Assembly: GCF_009759665.1 (NCBI RefSeq)
Contig: NZ_WQNE01000028.1
Location: 58,962 to 122,961, forward strand
Origin: Bradyrhizobium cajani
GTDB lineage: Bacteria; Pseudomonadota; Alphaproteobacteria; Rhizobiales; Xanthobacteraceae
Reading direction: 5' to 3'
Length of the DNA stretch: 64,000 nucleotides
The position numbers and the translations under genes were made by a program. Shown here one piece after another: positions 27,746 through 35,219 of the stretch (position 1 is the first letter of the stretch; each line of letters opens with the position of its first letter). A model generated the notes under the pieces. That model was not told the origin of the DNA. It made no database searches and worked only from the letters and a program-made list of their open reading frames with translations.

Positions 27746-28498
27746 TCAACCCCGTCCGAGCAGCACGTCGGGGTCGACCACGATCCATGTCGTCCTCGCC
27801 ACCGCCAGCAAGCTACCGGCTTCATCGTGGAGCGCAGCCTCGGCCGTGCGCTTGCGGCCGTCGCGGCCGATTGGCCAGGTCGTGACGACACAGCGTTCGC
27901 CGGGGCGAGGCCGTGCCTCGATCCGTGCGGACATCCGTCCGAGCAGAATCGGTGCCCAGTCGGAACTGCCGTTCTGCTGGTCGTAATTGCAGGCATAGCC
28001 GGTCGGACAATCGAGCGCCGACCAGAGAAATTCGGGGGCGACCAGGCCATCCTCAGCGGCGAGATTCGGATCCGGCGTCCAGCTCGCTGCGAGAACGGGG
28101 CTTTGCGAACGACGTTCGAGCGGTCCGGCGAAGATGCGCAGGCCGTCGCCTTTCGCCCGCGCGGGACCGCATACGAAGCAGGCCGGCAGGGGATGCTCGT
28201 GCGGCTTGACCGGCGTCAGCAATTCGGCGGCGCAGGCCGCTTCGAAGCTGGCTGTCTCCAGACGTGCAAGCTCGACATGGGCCGCTCGCGCGGTCGCGAG
28301 GAGCGTGGCGCCGTCGCGAAGCTCCCATGTGCCGTCGTCGGTCGCGATCGCGTCGAGCGGCTTGTCCAGCGGAGGCGGCGCGCGCAGCGTCACCTCGGCG
28401 CCGCCGGGAATGTGCCGGGCCAGGCGGCCGCAGACATAGCCGCCGTTGCCGGAGTTCGGAGGACCGCAATAGCGCTTGTCGATGATGATCTCTGTCAT
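27746..28498 (-). CDS. predicted hotdog-fold (thioesterase-like) protein
   Basis: GAGGAG precedes ATG 28498. The 250-residue cytoplasmic protein has a duplicated-hotdog look: F-C/Y-C-G-P motifs (R-Y-C-G-P-P-N-S-G-N-G-G and A-C-F-V-C-G-P-A-R), a W-S-A-L-D-C-P-T-G helix and a closing W-I-V-V-D-P strand. It follows the oxidoreductase gene by 27 bases and is likely co-transcribed with it. The precise substrate is unknown, and the fold assignment is by motif resemblance only. Confidence 0.55.
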   Translation of the reverse strand: MTEIIIDKRYCGPPNSGNGGYVCGRLARHIPGGAEVTLRAPPPLDKPLDAIATDDGTWELRDGATLLATARAAHVELARLETASFEAACAAELLTPVKPHEHPLPACFVCGPARAKGDGLRIFAGPLERRSQSPVLAASWTPDPNLAAEDGLVAPEFLWSALDCPTGYACNYDQQNGSSDWAPILLGRMSARIEARPRPGERCVVTTWPIGRDGRKRTAEAALHDEAGSLLAVARTTWIVVDPDVLLGRG

Positions 28499-28525
28499 CG
28501 GTTCTCTCCTCGCCGTTGGTGCACC

Positions 28526-29503
28526 TTACCTGATCTTGAGGACAATTCTGCCCTGAACCGTGCGATTGGCGATGGCGCGCATGGCGTCGCCGATCTCCTC
28601 CAAAGGGAGGATGCGATCGATGTGCGGGCAGATTTTATCGTCGGCCAGCAGTTGCACCAGCGTGTCGTTCATGCGCGCGGCCTCCACGGAGAATTTTTCC
28701 GCCCAGGCACCGGCAAAGACGCCGACGATGGAATAATTCTTCAGCAGCGGGAGGTTCATTGGAACCTGTGGAATATCGCCGCCGGTGAAACCAATCGGCA
28801 TCAGCCGTCCGCCCCACGCCATCAACCGAGCCATCTGCTCGAAAATCATGCCGCCGACATTGTCGAAGCCGACATCGATGCCGTCCCCGCCGGTGATCGA
28901 CTTGATCCGGTCGCGCAGATCTTCGCTGCGATAGTTGATGACGTCGCTCGCCCCGTAGCGGCGCACCAGGGCGGCCTTGTCGTCGGCGCCGATCCCGGCG
29001 ATGACGCGCAGGCCGAGATGGCGGCCGAGGTCGACGGCGGCAAGTCCAACGCCGCCGGCCGCGCCGGTGATGAACACGGTCTCGCCGCGCTTCGCCTGGG
29101 CCCGCTCGACCAGTGCATAATAGGCCGTGCCATAATTGTGCAGCACCGTTGCCGCTGTTTCGAATGTGAGGCTATCGGGCAGGAGCACGCTCTTCGATTC
29201 CTTCGCCGTCATCCGTTCGGCGTAGCTGCCGGTCCAGCTGCTGCATGCCACGCGATCGCCGGCTGCGAATCTCGTCACCTTGTCGCCGACTGCGACGACG
29301 ACACCGGATGCTTCCGTGCCGGGCACGAACGGCGTCCGAGGCCGCATCTGGTAGAGACCCGAGACCAGCAACTGATCCATGAAGCTCACGGACGCCGCGT
29401 GGACGTCGATGAGAATCTCGTCGGCGGCCGGTTTCGGCTCGTCGATCTCACCGAGGCGCAAATCGCCGGGTCCGGTGAAAGAATTGCAGACCACCGCTCT
29501 CAT
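28526..29503 (-). CDS. quinone-oxidoreductase-like medium-chain dehydrogenase
   Basis: The 325-residue protein has the MDR fold: an N-terminal GroES-like domain (P-G-D-L-R-L-G-E-I, V-P-G-T-E-A-S-G-V-V) and a Rossmann domain with G-A-A-G-G-V-G-L-A-A for NADPH. It lacks the zinc ligands of alcohol dehydrogenases, so it is the zeta-crystallin/NADPH:quinone reductase type. GGGAG before ATG 29503 fixes the start; the open frame to 29611 is not family-like. It leads a two-gene unit with the hotdog gene. Confidence 0.85.
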   Translation of the reverse strand: MRAVVCNSFTGPGDLRLGEIDEPKPAADEILIDVHAASVSFMDQLLVSGLYQMRPRTPFVPGTEASGVVVAVGDKVTRFAAGDRVACSSWTGSYAERMTAKESKSVLLPDSLTFETAATVLHNYGTAYYALVERAQAKRGETVFITGAAGGVGLAAVDLGRHLGLRVIAGIGADDKAALVRRYGASDVINYRSEDLRDRIKSITGGDGIDVGFDNVGGMIFEQMARLMAWGGRLMPIGFTGGDIPQVPMNLPLLKNYSIVGVFAGAWAEKFSVEAARMNDTLVQLLADDKICPHIDRILPLEEIGDAMRAIANRTVQGRIVLKIR

Positions 29504-29908
29504 CGTGGCGCTCCCGATTTGCGAAGAGCGAAAATGCGCGGCAGCGGAGATGCGGACATGGATGTTTTCCCTTAATATGCAGGCGCAAATGGCGCCGCAT
29601 GCAAGAACCAACCCTTCGCTCGCGAGCGGGCTCGATCCGGCTCATACCTATCGTCGCACCGTCCCCTGTGCGTCCCTCGGCAGTAGGGCATCGCAAATGA
29701 AGAAGAGCTTGGCGGGCAAGCACGCCCGCGGCCATCCTTCGAGACGCCCGCCTATGGCGGGCCCTCAGGATGAGGTCAGGTTTCCCGGTGAGATATCAAA
29801 CCCTCATGGTGAGGAGCCCGCCAAAGCGGGCGTCTCGAACCATGCAGGCCGAGCACCTTCGACGGGCTCACCATCATCATGGCTCCTCCCCAGAAAAGGA
29901 GGAGTTCG
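29504..29908. other. divergent intergenic region with a composite palindromic repeat
   Basis: From about 29732 to 29878 the region holds CATCCTTCGAGACGCCCGCC, TCAGGATGAGG, TGGTGAGGAGCCCGCC and GCGGGCGTCTCGAACCATG. These are pieces of the same repeat family found at 35087, 44712 and 57505. The left part should contain the promoter of the oxidoreductase pair. No gene was recognised. Confidence 0.6.
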
Positions 29909-31471
29909 ATGACGGCCCTCTCGCTTCACGCGCTCGGATTTCCGGAAATCCACGTTGACGGCCGCGCGATCAAGCTGAACCTGCGCAAGGGTCTCGCGCT
30001 GTTGATATATCTCGCGGAGGCCAAAGGGGCTGTCGCGCGGGACGTCCTCGCGACGCTGCTTTGGTCCGAAACTCCGCGCGAGACCGGCCTTGCGCGATTG
30101 CGTCGTCTGCTTCATCGCATCGAGCTCGCGTTTGGCGAGCCGGTGTTCGAGGCCGACCGCAGCAGCGTGCGGTGGTCTGCGGAAATCGAGCTGAAGCTCG
30201 ATACGCATCTGTTCGAGAATGCGTGTGACCGCGGCGCCTTCGAGCAAGCCTGTTCGATTTATCGGGGCGATTTTCTCGCGGGCCTGGCTCTGGACGATTG
30301 TCCCGAATTCGACGATTGGGCATTCTTTCGCCGCGAGGCGTTGCGAGGACGGCTGATGCATGCGCTGGAGCGTCTGGTGCAGGACAAGAATGCCGCCGGC
30401 GAGCATTCTGCCGCGAGTGCGCATGCGGGACGCCTGGTCGAGCTCGATCCCCTGAGCGAGGTTTACGGCCGGCATCTGATCCGCAGCCTGCTGCTGGCGG
30501 GCGACCGAAGCGCGGCGGAACGGCACCACGCGGCGCTGACGCAGCGGCTGCGCGACGAGCTTGGCGTGGCGCCGGAAGCCGAGACCGAGGCGCTCATGAA
30601 CCCCGCGGCGGCGCCGCTCGCGGTTCCGACGACACGCTACGTGAAGGGTGCCGGCGTGCATCTGGCGTATCAGACCTACGGAAGCGGCCCGCTCGATATC
30701 CTGCTCATGCCCGGCTTCGTGTCGCATGTGGAGCGCGTCTGGGAACATCCCGCGAGCCGGGCGTTTCTGGCGTCATTGATGAAGCTTGGGCGTCTCATCG
30801 TCTTCGATCGTCGCGGTATCGGGCTGTCCGACCGGGTCGGATCGGCTCCCGGCATCGACGTCACCGCGGAGGATATCGGCACGGTGCTGCGGGCGGCTGA
30901 TGCGCGTCGCGTCGTGCTGTTCGGCGCATCCGAGTGCGGGCCGGCCTGCATCAAATTTGCGGTCGATGAGCCGCGCCGCGTGGCCGGCCTCATCCTGTTC
31001 GGCGCGCTGGCCAGGGGCTGCTGGTCACAGGACTATCCGCACGCGCTGCGCGCCAGCCAGTACGATGCCTGGCGCCAGCAGCTCGTCGCGCAATGGGGCG
31101 GCCCGGCCGGCATCGAAGCCTTCGCGCCGAGTCTTGCCGGAGATCCCCAGGCGCGCGCGTGGTGGGCTGGCTTGTTGCGCGCTGCATCTAGTCCGGGCGG
31201 CATCTCGGCCGTGCTCGAGGCGTTTCGCGACGCCGACGTGCGGCACCTCCTGCCGCAAATTGCCGTGCCGACGCTGGTACTGCACCGGCGGGACGACCAG
31301 GCGGTGCGGATCGCGGCCGGTCGCGATGTGGCGAACCGGATCTCCGGCGCAGAGTTCATCGAGCTCGATGGCGGGGATCACTGGTTCTTTGCCGGCGATC
31401 AGCAGCCCGTGCTGGACGCGATCAGGCGATTCATCGATGCGCTGCCGAATGACGCGAGGGCGAGGCGGTAG
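29909..31471 (+). CDS. fusion of a BTAD-type regulator and an alpha/beta hydrolase
   Basis: AGGAGG before ATG 29909 fixes the start of this 520-residue protein. Residues 1-95 look like an OmpR-type winged helix as in SARP regulators (G-F-P-E-I-H-V-D-G-R, then K-G-L-A-L-L-I-Y-L-A). Residues 96-230 form a bacterial transcriptional activation domain with TPR-like helices. From about 240 an alpha/beta hydrolase follows, with D-R-R-G-I-G-L-S-D, nucleophile S341 in G-A-S-E-C-G (the usual G-x-S-x-G is altered at the last position) and catalytic H491 in G-G-D-H-W-F. Architectures of this type are known next to adenylyl-cyclase-like regulators. It may sense a small molecule through the hydrolase domain. 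Confidence 0.8.
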   Translation: MTALSLHALGFPEIHVDGRAIKLNLRKGLALLIYLAEAKGAVARDVLATLLWSETPRETGLARLRRLLHRIELAFGEPVFEADRSSVRWSAEIELKLDTHLFENACDRGAFEQACSIYRGDFLAGLALDDCPEFDDWAFFRREALRGRLMHALERLVQDKNAAGEHSAASAHAGRLVELDPLSEVYGRHLIRSLLLAGDRSAAERHHAALTQRLRDELGVAPEAETEALMNPAAAPLAVPTTRYVKGAGVHLAYQTYGSGPLDILLMPGFVSHVERVWEHPASRAFLASLMKLGRLIVFDRRGIGLSDRVGSAPGIDVTAEDIGTVLRAADARRVVLFGASECGPACIKFAVDEPRRVAGLILFGALARGCWSQDYPHALRASQYDAWRQQLVAQWGGPAGIEAFAPSLAGDPQARAWWAGLLRAASSPGGISAVLEAFRDADVRHLLPQIAVPTLVLHRRDDQAVRIAAGRDVANRISGAEFIELDGGDHWFFAGDQQPVLDAIRRFIDALPNDARARR

Positions 31472-31482
31472 GGCCCGGTCCC

Positions 31483-31549
31483 GTAGCCTGGATGAGCGAA
31501 GCGATATCCGGGGAAGGTCCCGCATGTCGCTTCGCTCATGCGGACTACG
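31483..31549. repeat. inverted repeat CGTAGCCTGGATGAGCGAAG...ATGCGGACTACG
   Basis: Imperfect arms around TATCCGGGGAAGGT form a hairpin of the same family as 52578-52666. It separates the convergent hydrolase fusion and TetR genes. Confidence 0.65.
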
Positions 31550-31561
31550 CCGCCGTAGCGA

Positions 31562-32215
31562 CTAGACCGCCTCCAACTGATCCGCCGCGCGCTTCTTCTT
31601 CGCTTTCGCCTGGCCGAGCAGGGGACCGGCCGTGAGCGCTGCTGTATCTGCCACGCCCGGATCGCGCGAGATCATCGCAGCGACGATCGCACCATCGATG
31701 ATGAGGCCGAGCTGGTGCGCGAGCACGGTGGGCTCGGTCGAGCCGAGCTCGCCGGCGAGCTTCTCGATGTGGCCGAGCACGATCTTCTTGTGCTTCAACG
31801 CGATGTTGCGGAACTGCTTGGCGTCCTTGTCATGCTCGCCGACCGCATTGATGAAGGGACAGCCGTAGAAGCGCTCTTCCGCGAACCAGCTCTTCAGCGC
31901 CGGGAAGATGCGCGCCAGTTTCGTCTGCGCGTCGCCGCCGCCTTCCTCCATGGCGCCGATGAACCATTCGCGCCACTGCCTGCCTTCGCTCTCCAGCACC
32001 GCGTTGACGAGATTGGTCTTGGAGCCGAACAATTTGTAAAGCGTGGTCTTCGCGGTGCCGGCTTCCTCGATGATCGCATCGATGCCAGTGGCGTTGATGC
32101 CGTTCTTGCAGAACAGATGCGTCGCGGCGCTGAGGAGGCGCCCGCGTGCGGACTCGTCTTCGCCTGCGCCCGAATGCGGCGCGCTTGCAGTCTTCTTCGA
32201 TGAAGCTTTTGCCAT
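31562..32215 (-). CDS. TetR/AcrR-family transcriptional regulator
   Basis: This 217-residue protein has an N-terminal HTH (G-R-L-L-S-A-A-T-H-L-F, then K-N-G-I-N-A-T-G-I-D-A-I and T-A-K-T-T-L-Y-K-L-F-G-S-K) and a ligand domain with F-A-E-E-R-F-Y-G-C-P-F-I-N-A-V. The latter is typical of the TetR subgroup that controls detoxification or alkylation-responsive genes. It is divergent from the osmC-like gene, and an ACCG-TT-CGGT palindrome lies between them. It probably represses osmC-acd-rhodanese and itself; the inducer is unknown. Confidence 0.88.
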   Translation of the reverse strand: MAKASSKKTASAPHSGAGEDESARGRLLSAATHLFCKNGINATGIDAIIEEAGTAKTTLYKLFGSKTNLVNAVLESEGRQWREWFIGAMEEGGGDAQTKLARIFPALKSWFAEERFYGCPFINAVGEHDKDAKQFRNIALKHKKIVLGHIEKLAGELGSTEPTVLAHQLGLIIDGAIVAAMISRDPGVADTAALTAGPLLGQAKAKKKRAADQLEAV

Positions 32216-32415
32216 GAGCTGCAACTTAATCGCAGCCGCGCCGCATCAGCAAGCCGCATCTGTTCTGCGCTGAAAAGATTCGCAAGGCAAAGCGCATCTG
32301 CATCGCCTTTGAGCAAAGGGTGGCTGATCAATCTGCAGGCAGGGATCGTTAAGCCGCTCCAATGCTTCGCATTTTGTTTTCGGCCGCCTCTGGCACGCTC
32401 CATGCAAGGAAACAG

Positions 32416-32425
32416 ACCGTTCGGT
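32416..32425. promoter_or_regulatory. candidate TetR operator
   Basis: ACCG-TT-CGGT within CAGACCGTTCGGTATC is a palindrome like the AGACCG-N2-CGGTCT sites of related TetR repressors. It lies 46 bases before the osmC-like start in the divergent gap. Confidence 0.45.
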
Positions 32426-32461
32426 ATCCTGCCGATTTCCACTTCTGCCAGGGAGAAGATG

Positions 32462-33004
32462 ATGACTGCCGTCGTTCAAAAGACAGTGCTGACGGGGTGC
32501 CTTGCGCCCATCGACAAGAATGGGCTCGAGCAGCTGATCGCGAGCGGCAAGGCCAATCCGAAGGTCGTCAAGACCTTGAAATGCAAGACGGTTGCGGAGG
32601 GCAAGTTCCGTCACGCCAACTACATCCGCAATCTGCCGCCCTATATCGTCGACGAACCGCCGGGGCTTCTGGGCGACGACACCGCGCCCAATCCCTCGGA
32701 AGCCTCGCTCGCCGCGCTCGGCTCCTGCCTCGCGGTCGGTCTGCACGCCAACGCCGTGCATCGCGGCTGGATCGTCAACAAGCTCGAGCTCGAGCTCGAA
32801 GGCGACCTCAACATCACCGCAGTCTGGGGCACCGGCGACACCTCCGACAAGCCGGTCGGTTTCACCGATGTCCGCGTCAAGGTCGACATGGAATGCGAGG
32901 GCATCTCGCCCGACGAGATCAACGCGCTGGTCGCCCATGTGAAGAAATGGTCGCCGGTCGCCAACACCTTCACCCGCCCGGTCAATCTCGAGGTCGGCAT
33001 CTAG
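32462..33004 (+). CDS. OsmC-family protein lacking the second cysteine
   Basis: GGGAG precedes adjacent ATGs at 32459 and 32462. The 180-residue protein has the OsmC fold: N-P-S-E-A-S-L-A-A-L-G-S-C with C89 at the place of the peroxidatic cysteine, then a long helix and two strands. Where OsmC/Ohr peroxidases have the resolving cysteine (x-C-P-V-S-N), this protein reads K-W-S-P-V-A-N-T-F. It therefore cannot form the usual disulfide and may have another thiol chemistry. It is the first gene of the unit osmC-like, acyl-CoA-dehydrogenase-like and rhodanese. Confidence 0.85.
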   Translation: MTAVVQKTVLTGCLAPIDKNGLEQLIASGKANPKVVKTLKCKTVAEGKFRHANYIRNLPPYIVDEPPGLLGDDTAPNPSEASLAALGSCLAVGLHANAVHRGWIVNKLELELEGDLNITAVWGTGDTSDKPVGFTDVRVKVDMECEGISPDEINALVAHVKKWSPVANTFTRPVNLEVGI

Positions 33005-33039
33005 CTGATAGCAACCAGGACAAGGTGCGGGAGACGATC

Positions 33040-34152
33040 ATGGGTTCACTGGCTTTATCGCGGGCCGAAGTTTTGGATCAGCCCGCACCGTCCATCGCCG
33101 GCGAGGTGGCGCGGATTGCACGCGAGCAGCTCGCGCCGCTCGCGTCCGGCATCGATGCCGGCACAGTCTATCCGGCCGAGGTGCTGCGCAGGTTCGGCGA
33201 GGTCGGCGCCTGGGGCAGTCACGTGCCCCACGAAGGTCCCGCGGACCTGCGCTGCGCCATCGAGGCGATGGCGGCGATCGGCGAAGTTTGTGGGGCTACG
33301 GCCTTCATGGCCTGGTGCCAGAACACGCTGGTCTGGTACGCCGCCAACTCGACCAATCTGAAGCTGGCCAAGCGCTTCGGCGATGCCTTCTCGACCGGCC
33401 GTGTGCTCGGCGGCACCGGGCTTTCCAACCCGATGAAGAGCTTTTTCGGCATCGAGAAACTGAAGCTGAAGGGGCGCAAGGTCGAGGGCGGCTACATCGT
33501 CCGCGGTGCGCTGCCCTGGGTCTCCAATCTCGGCCCCGACCATTATTTCGGCACCATCTTCGAGCGCGAGGACGAGCCCGGCACTGTCATGTTCCTCGCC
33601 GACTGCTCCGACCCCGCGATCACGCTGACGCCGTGCAAGCCGTTCCTCGCGATGGACGGCACCGGCACCTATGGCGTGCAGTTCCGCGACGCCTTCGTGC
33701 CGGATGAGCTGATCCTCGCCGATCCCGCCGGGCCCTTCGTCAAGAAGATCCGCGCCGGCTTCATCCTGCTCCAGGCCGGCATGGCGCTCGGCGTGATCCG
33801 GGACTGCATCGCCATCATGAACGAGGTCGACGGCTCGCTCGGCCACATCAACCGCTATCTGCCGCAGCAGCCGGTGCACTTCCGCGATCTCGCCGCCGAG
33901 CTCGAGGCCGAGACCAAGACGCTGGCGCGCGATCCCTACAACGAGGAGGAGACCTACTGGCGCAAGGTGATTGCGCTGCGCCTTCGCGCCGGCGAGGCCA
34001 GCGTTGCGGCGGCGCATGCGGCGATGCTGCATTGTGGCGCGCGCGGCTACCTCAAGAGCCACCGCGCGCAGCGGCGCCTGCGCGAGGCCTATTTCGTCGC
34101 GATCATCACGCCTGCCACCAAGCAGCTGCGCAAGATGCTCGCCGATTCCTGA
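33040..34152 (+). CDS. acyl-CoA-dehydrogenase-family flavoprotein
   Basis: GGGAG stands six bases before ATG 33040. The 370-residue protein has the ACAD layout: N-terminal helices (A-S-G-I-D-A-G-T-V-Y-P-A-E-V), a central beta domain with G-G-T-G-L-S-N-P-M-K-S-F and W-V-S-N-L-G, and a C-terminal helical domain ending C-G-A-R-G-Y-L-K-S-H. It is nearer the SfnB/DszC-like monooxygenase-type branch than to true beta-oxidation enzymes, judging from its surroundings. It sits 35 bases after the osmC-like gene. Confidence 0.8.
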   Translation: MGSLALSRAEVLDQPAPSIAGEVARIAREQLAPLASGIDAGTVYPAEVLRRFGEVGAWGSHVPHEGPADLRCAIEAMAAIGEVCGATAFMAWCQNTLVWYAANSTNLKLAKRFGDAFSTGRVLGGTGLSNPMKSFFGIEKLKLKGRKVEGGYIVRGALPWVSNLGPDHYFGTIFEREDEPGTVMFLADCSDPAITLTPCKPFLAMDGTGTYGVQFRDAFVPDELILADPAGPFVKKIRAGFILLQAGMALGVIRDCIAIMNEVDGSLGHINRYLPQQPVHFRDLAAELEAETKTLARDPYNEEETYWRKVIALRLRAGEASVAAAHAAMLHCGARGYLKSHRAQRRLREAYFVAIITPATKQLRKMLADS

Positions 34153-34199
34153 TTTTGCGAGTCCACCCGAAGACCACCCACCTCAACGGAGAGGCTGCC

Positions 34200-35078
34200 A
34201 TGACTGACGTTCTGATCACTGCCGTCGAACTCGCCGATCTCTTGAAGCTCGAACCTTGTGTCGTCATCGACACCCGCAATCCCGATGCCTACGCCGCCGG
34301 GCACCTGCCCAATGCCGTCAACGTGCATGAGATCTTCACGTTTCTCGCGACCTCGACGCCGGAAGGCATCAGCGAGCTGAAGACCAAGTTCGCCGACGCC
34401 TTCGGCGCCGCCGGTCTTTCCGGCAAGGAGACGGCGGTGATCTACGAGCAGTCGATGAATTCCGGCTTCGGGCAGTCCTGCCGCGGCTACTATCTGCTCA
34501 CCATGCTCGGCTATCCCAAGGTCAAGGTGCTGCATGGCGGCTTCGATGCCTGGTCGGCTGCGGGCTTCCCGGTGACGAAGGACGGGCCGGCGCCGGCAAA
34601 GGCCTCGTTCGCGATCGTGCCGGAGGCGGGCGAGATCCTGATCGACGCCAAGACCATGCTCGCCGCCGTCGGCAAGCCCGGCATTGCCATCCTCGACGTG
34701 CGCGACGTCGACGAATGGATCGGCGACAGCTCGTCTCCGTACGGCAAGGATTTCTGCCCGCGCAAGGGCCGCATCCCCGGCGCTGTCTGGCTGGAATGGT
34801 ACCGCATGATGAAGCCGACGGCCGAAGGCCCGCGCTTCAAGTCCAAGGACGAGATCCTGGCGGAATGCGCCACCGTCGGCATCTCGCAGACGACGCCCGT
34901 CTATCTCTACTGCTTCAAGGGCGCGCGCGCCTCGAACACCTTCCTGGCGCTGAAGAATGCCGGCGTGAAGGACGTGCGGATGTATTTCGGTTCCTGGAAC
35001 GAATGGTCGCGCGATCCCTCGCTGCCGATCGAGCAGGGGCTTCCGATTGCCTCTGACGTTACGACCAAGGCGGCGTGA
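34200..35078 (+). CDS. two-domain rhodanese (sulfurtransferase)
   Basis: This 292-residue protein has two rhodanese domains. The N-terminal one (residues 5-125) has D-T-R-N-P-D-A-Y-A-A-G-H-L-P-N-A but Y-E-Q-S-M-N-S-G at its active loop and no cysteine. The C-terminal one (about 145-285) has V-R-D-V-D-E-W and the active loop Y-C-F-K-G-A-R-A with C238. Thiosulfate sulfurtransferases keep only the second cysteine in this way. It would move sulfane sulfur from thiosulfate to a thiophile such as cyanide. It is the last gene of the unit under the TetR. Confidence 0.9.
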   Translation: MTDVLITAVELADLLKLEPCVVIDTRNPDAYAAGHLPNAVNVHEIFTFLATSTPEGISELKTKFADAFGAAGLSGKETAVIYEQSMNSGFGQSCRGYYLLTMLGYPKVKVLHGGFDAWSAAGFPVTKDGPAPAKASFAIVPEAGEILIDAKTMLAAVGKPGIAILDVRDVDEWIGDSSSPYGKDFCPRKGRIPGAVWLEWYRMMKPTAEGPRFKSKDEILAECATVGISQTTPVYLYCFKGARASNTFLALKNAGVKDVRMYFGSWNEWSRDPSLPIEQGLPIASDVTTKAA

Positions 35079-35086
35079 GCGCGCGC

Positions 35087-35219
35087 CTCGTCCTTCGAGA
35101 CGACCGCTCGCGGTCTCCTCAGGATGAGGCTAAGCGGCATCGGTGCCTGTTGAATCCGGTGCCGCGTACTCCGTCCTCATCCTGAGGAGCCCGCCCAAGG
35201 CGGGCGTCTCGAAGGATGG
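35087..35219. repeat. composite palindromic repeat reaching into the sigma54-activator gene
   Basis: CCTTCGAGACGACCGC...GCGGTCTCCTCAGGATGAGG is followed by GTGCCTGTTGAATCCG and CCTCATCCTGAGGAGCCCGCC...GGCGGGCGTCTCGAAGGATG. The whole is nearly repeated at 57505-57668. Its right part (35177 onward) encodes the last residues of the regulator on the other strand. Confidence 0.8.

Noticed and set aside
27671..29575. 634-codon plus-strand frame opposite the hotdog and oxidoreductase genes
   Set aside because: It spans two sense genes with clear family motifs and their ribosome sites; its translation has none.
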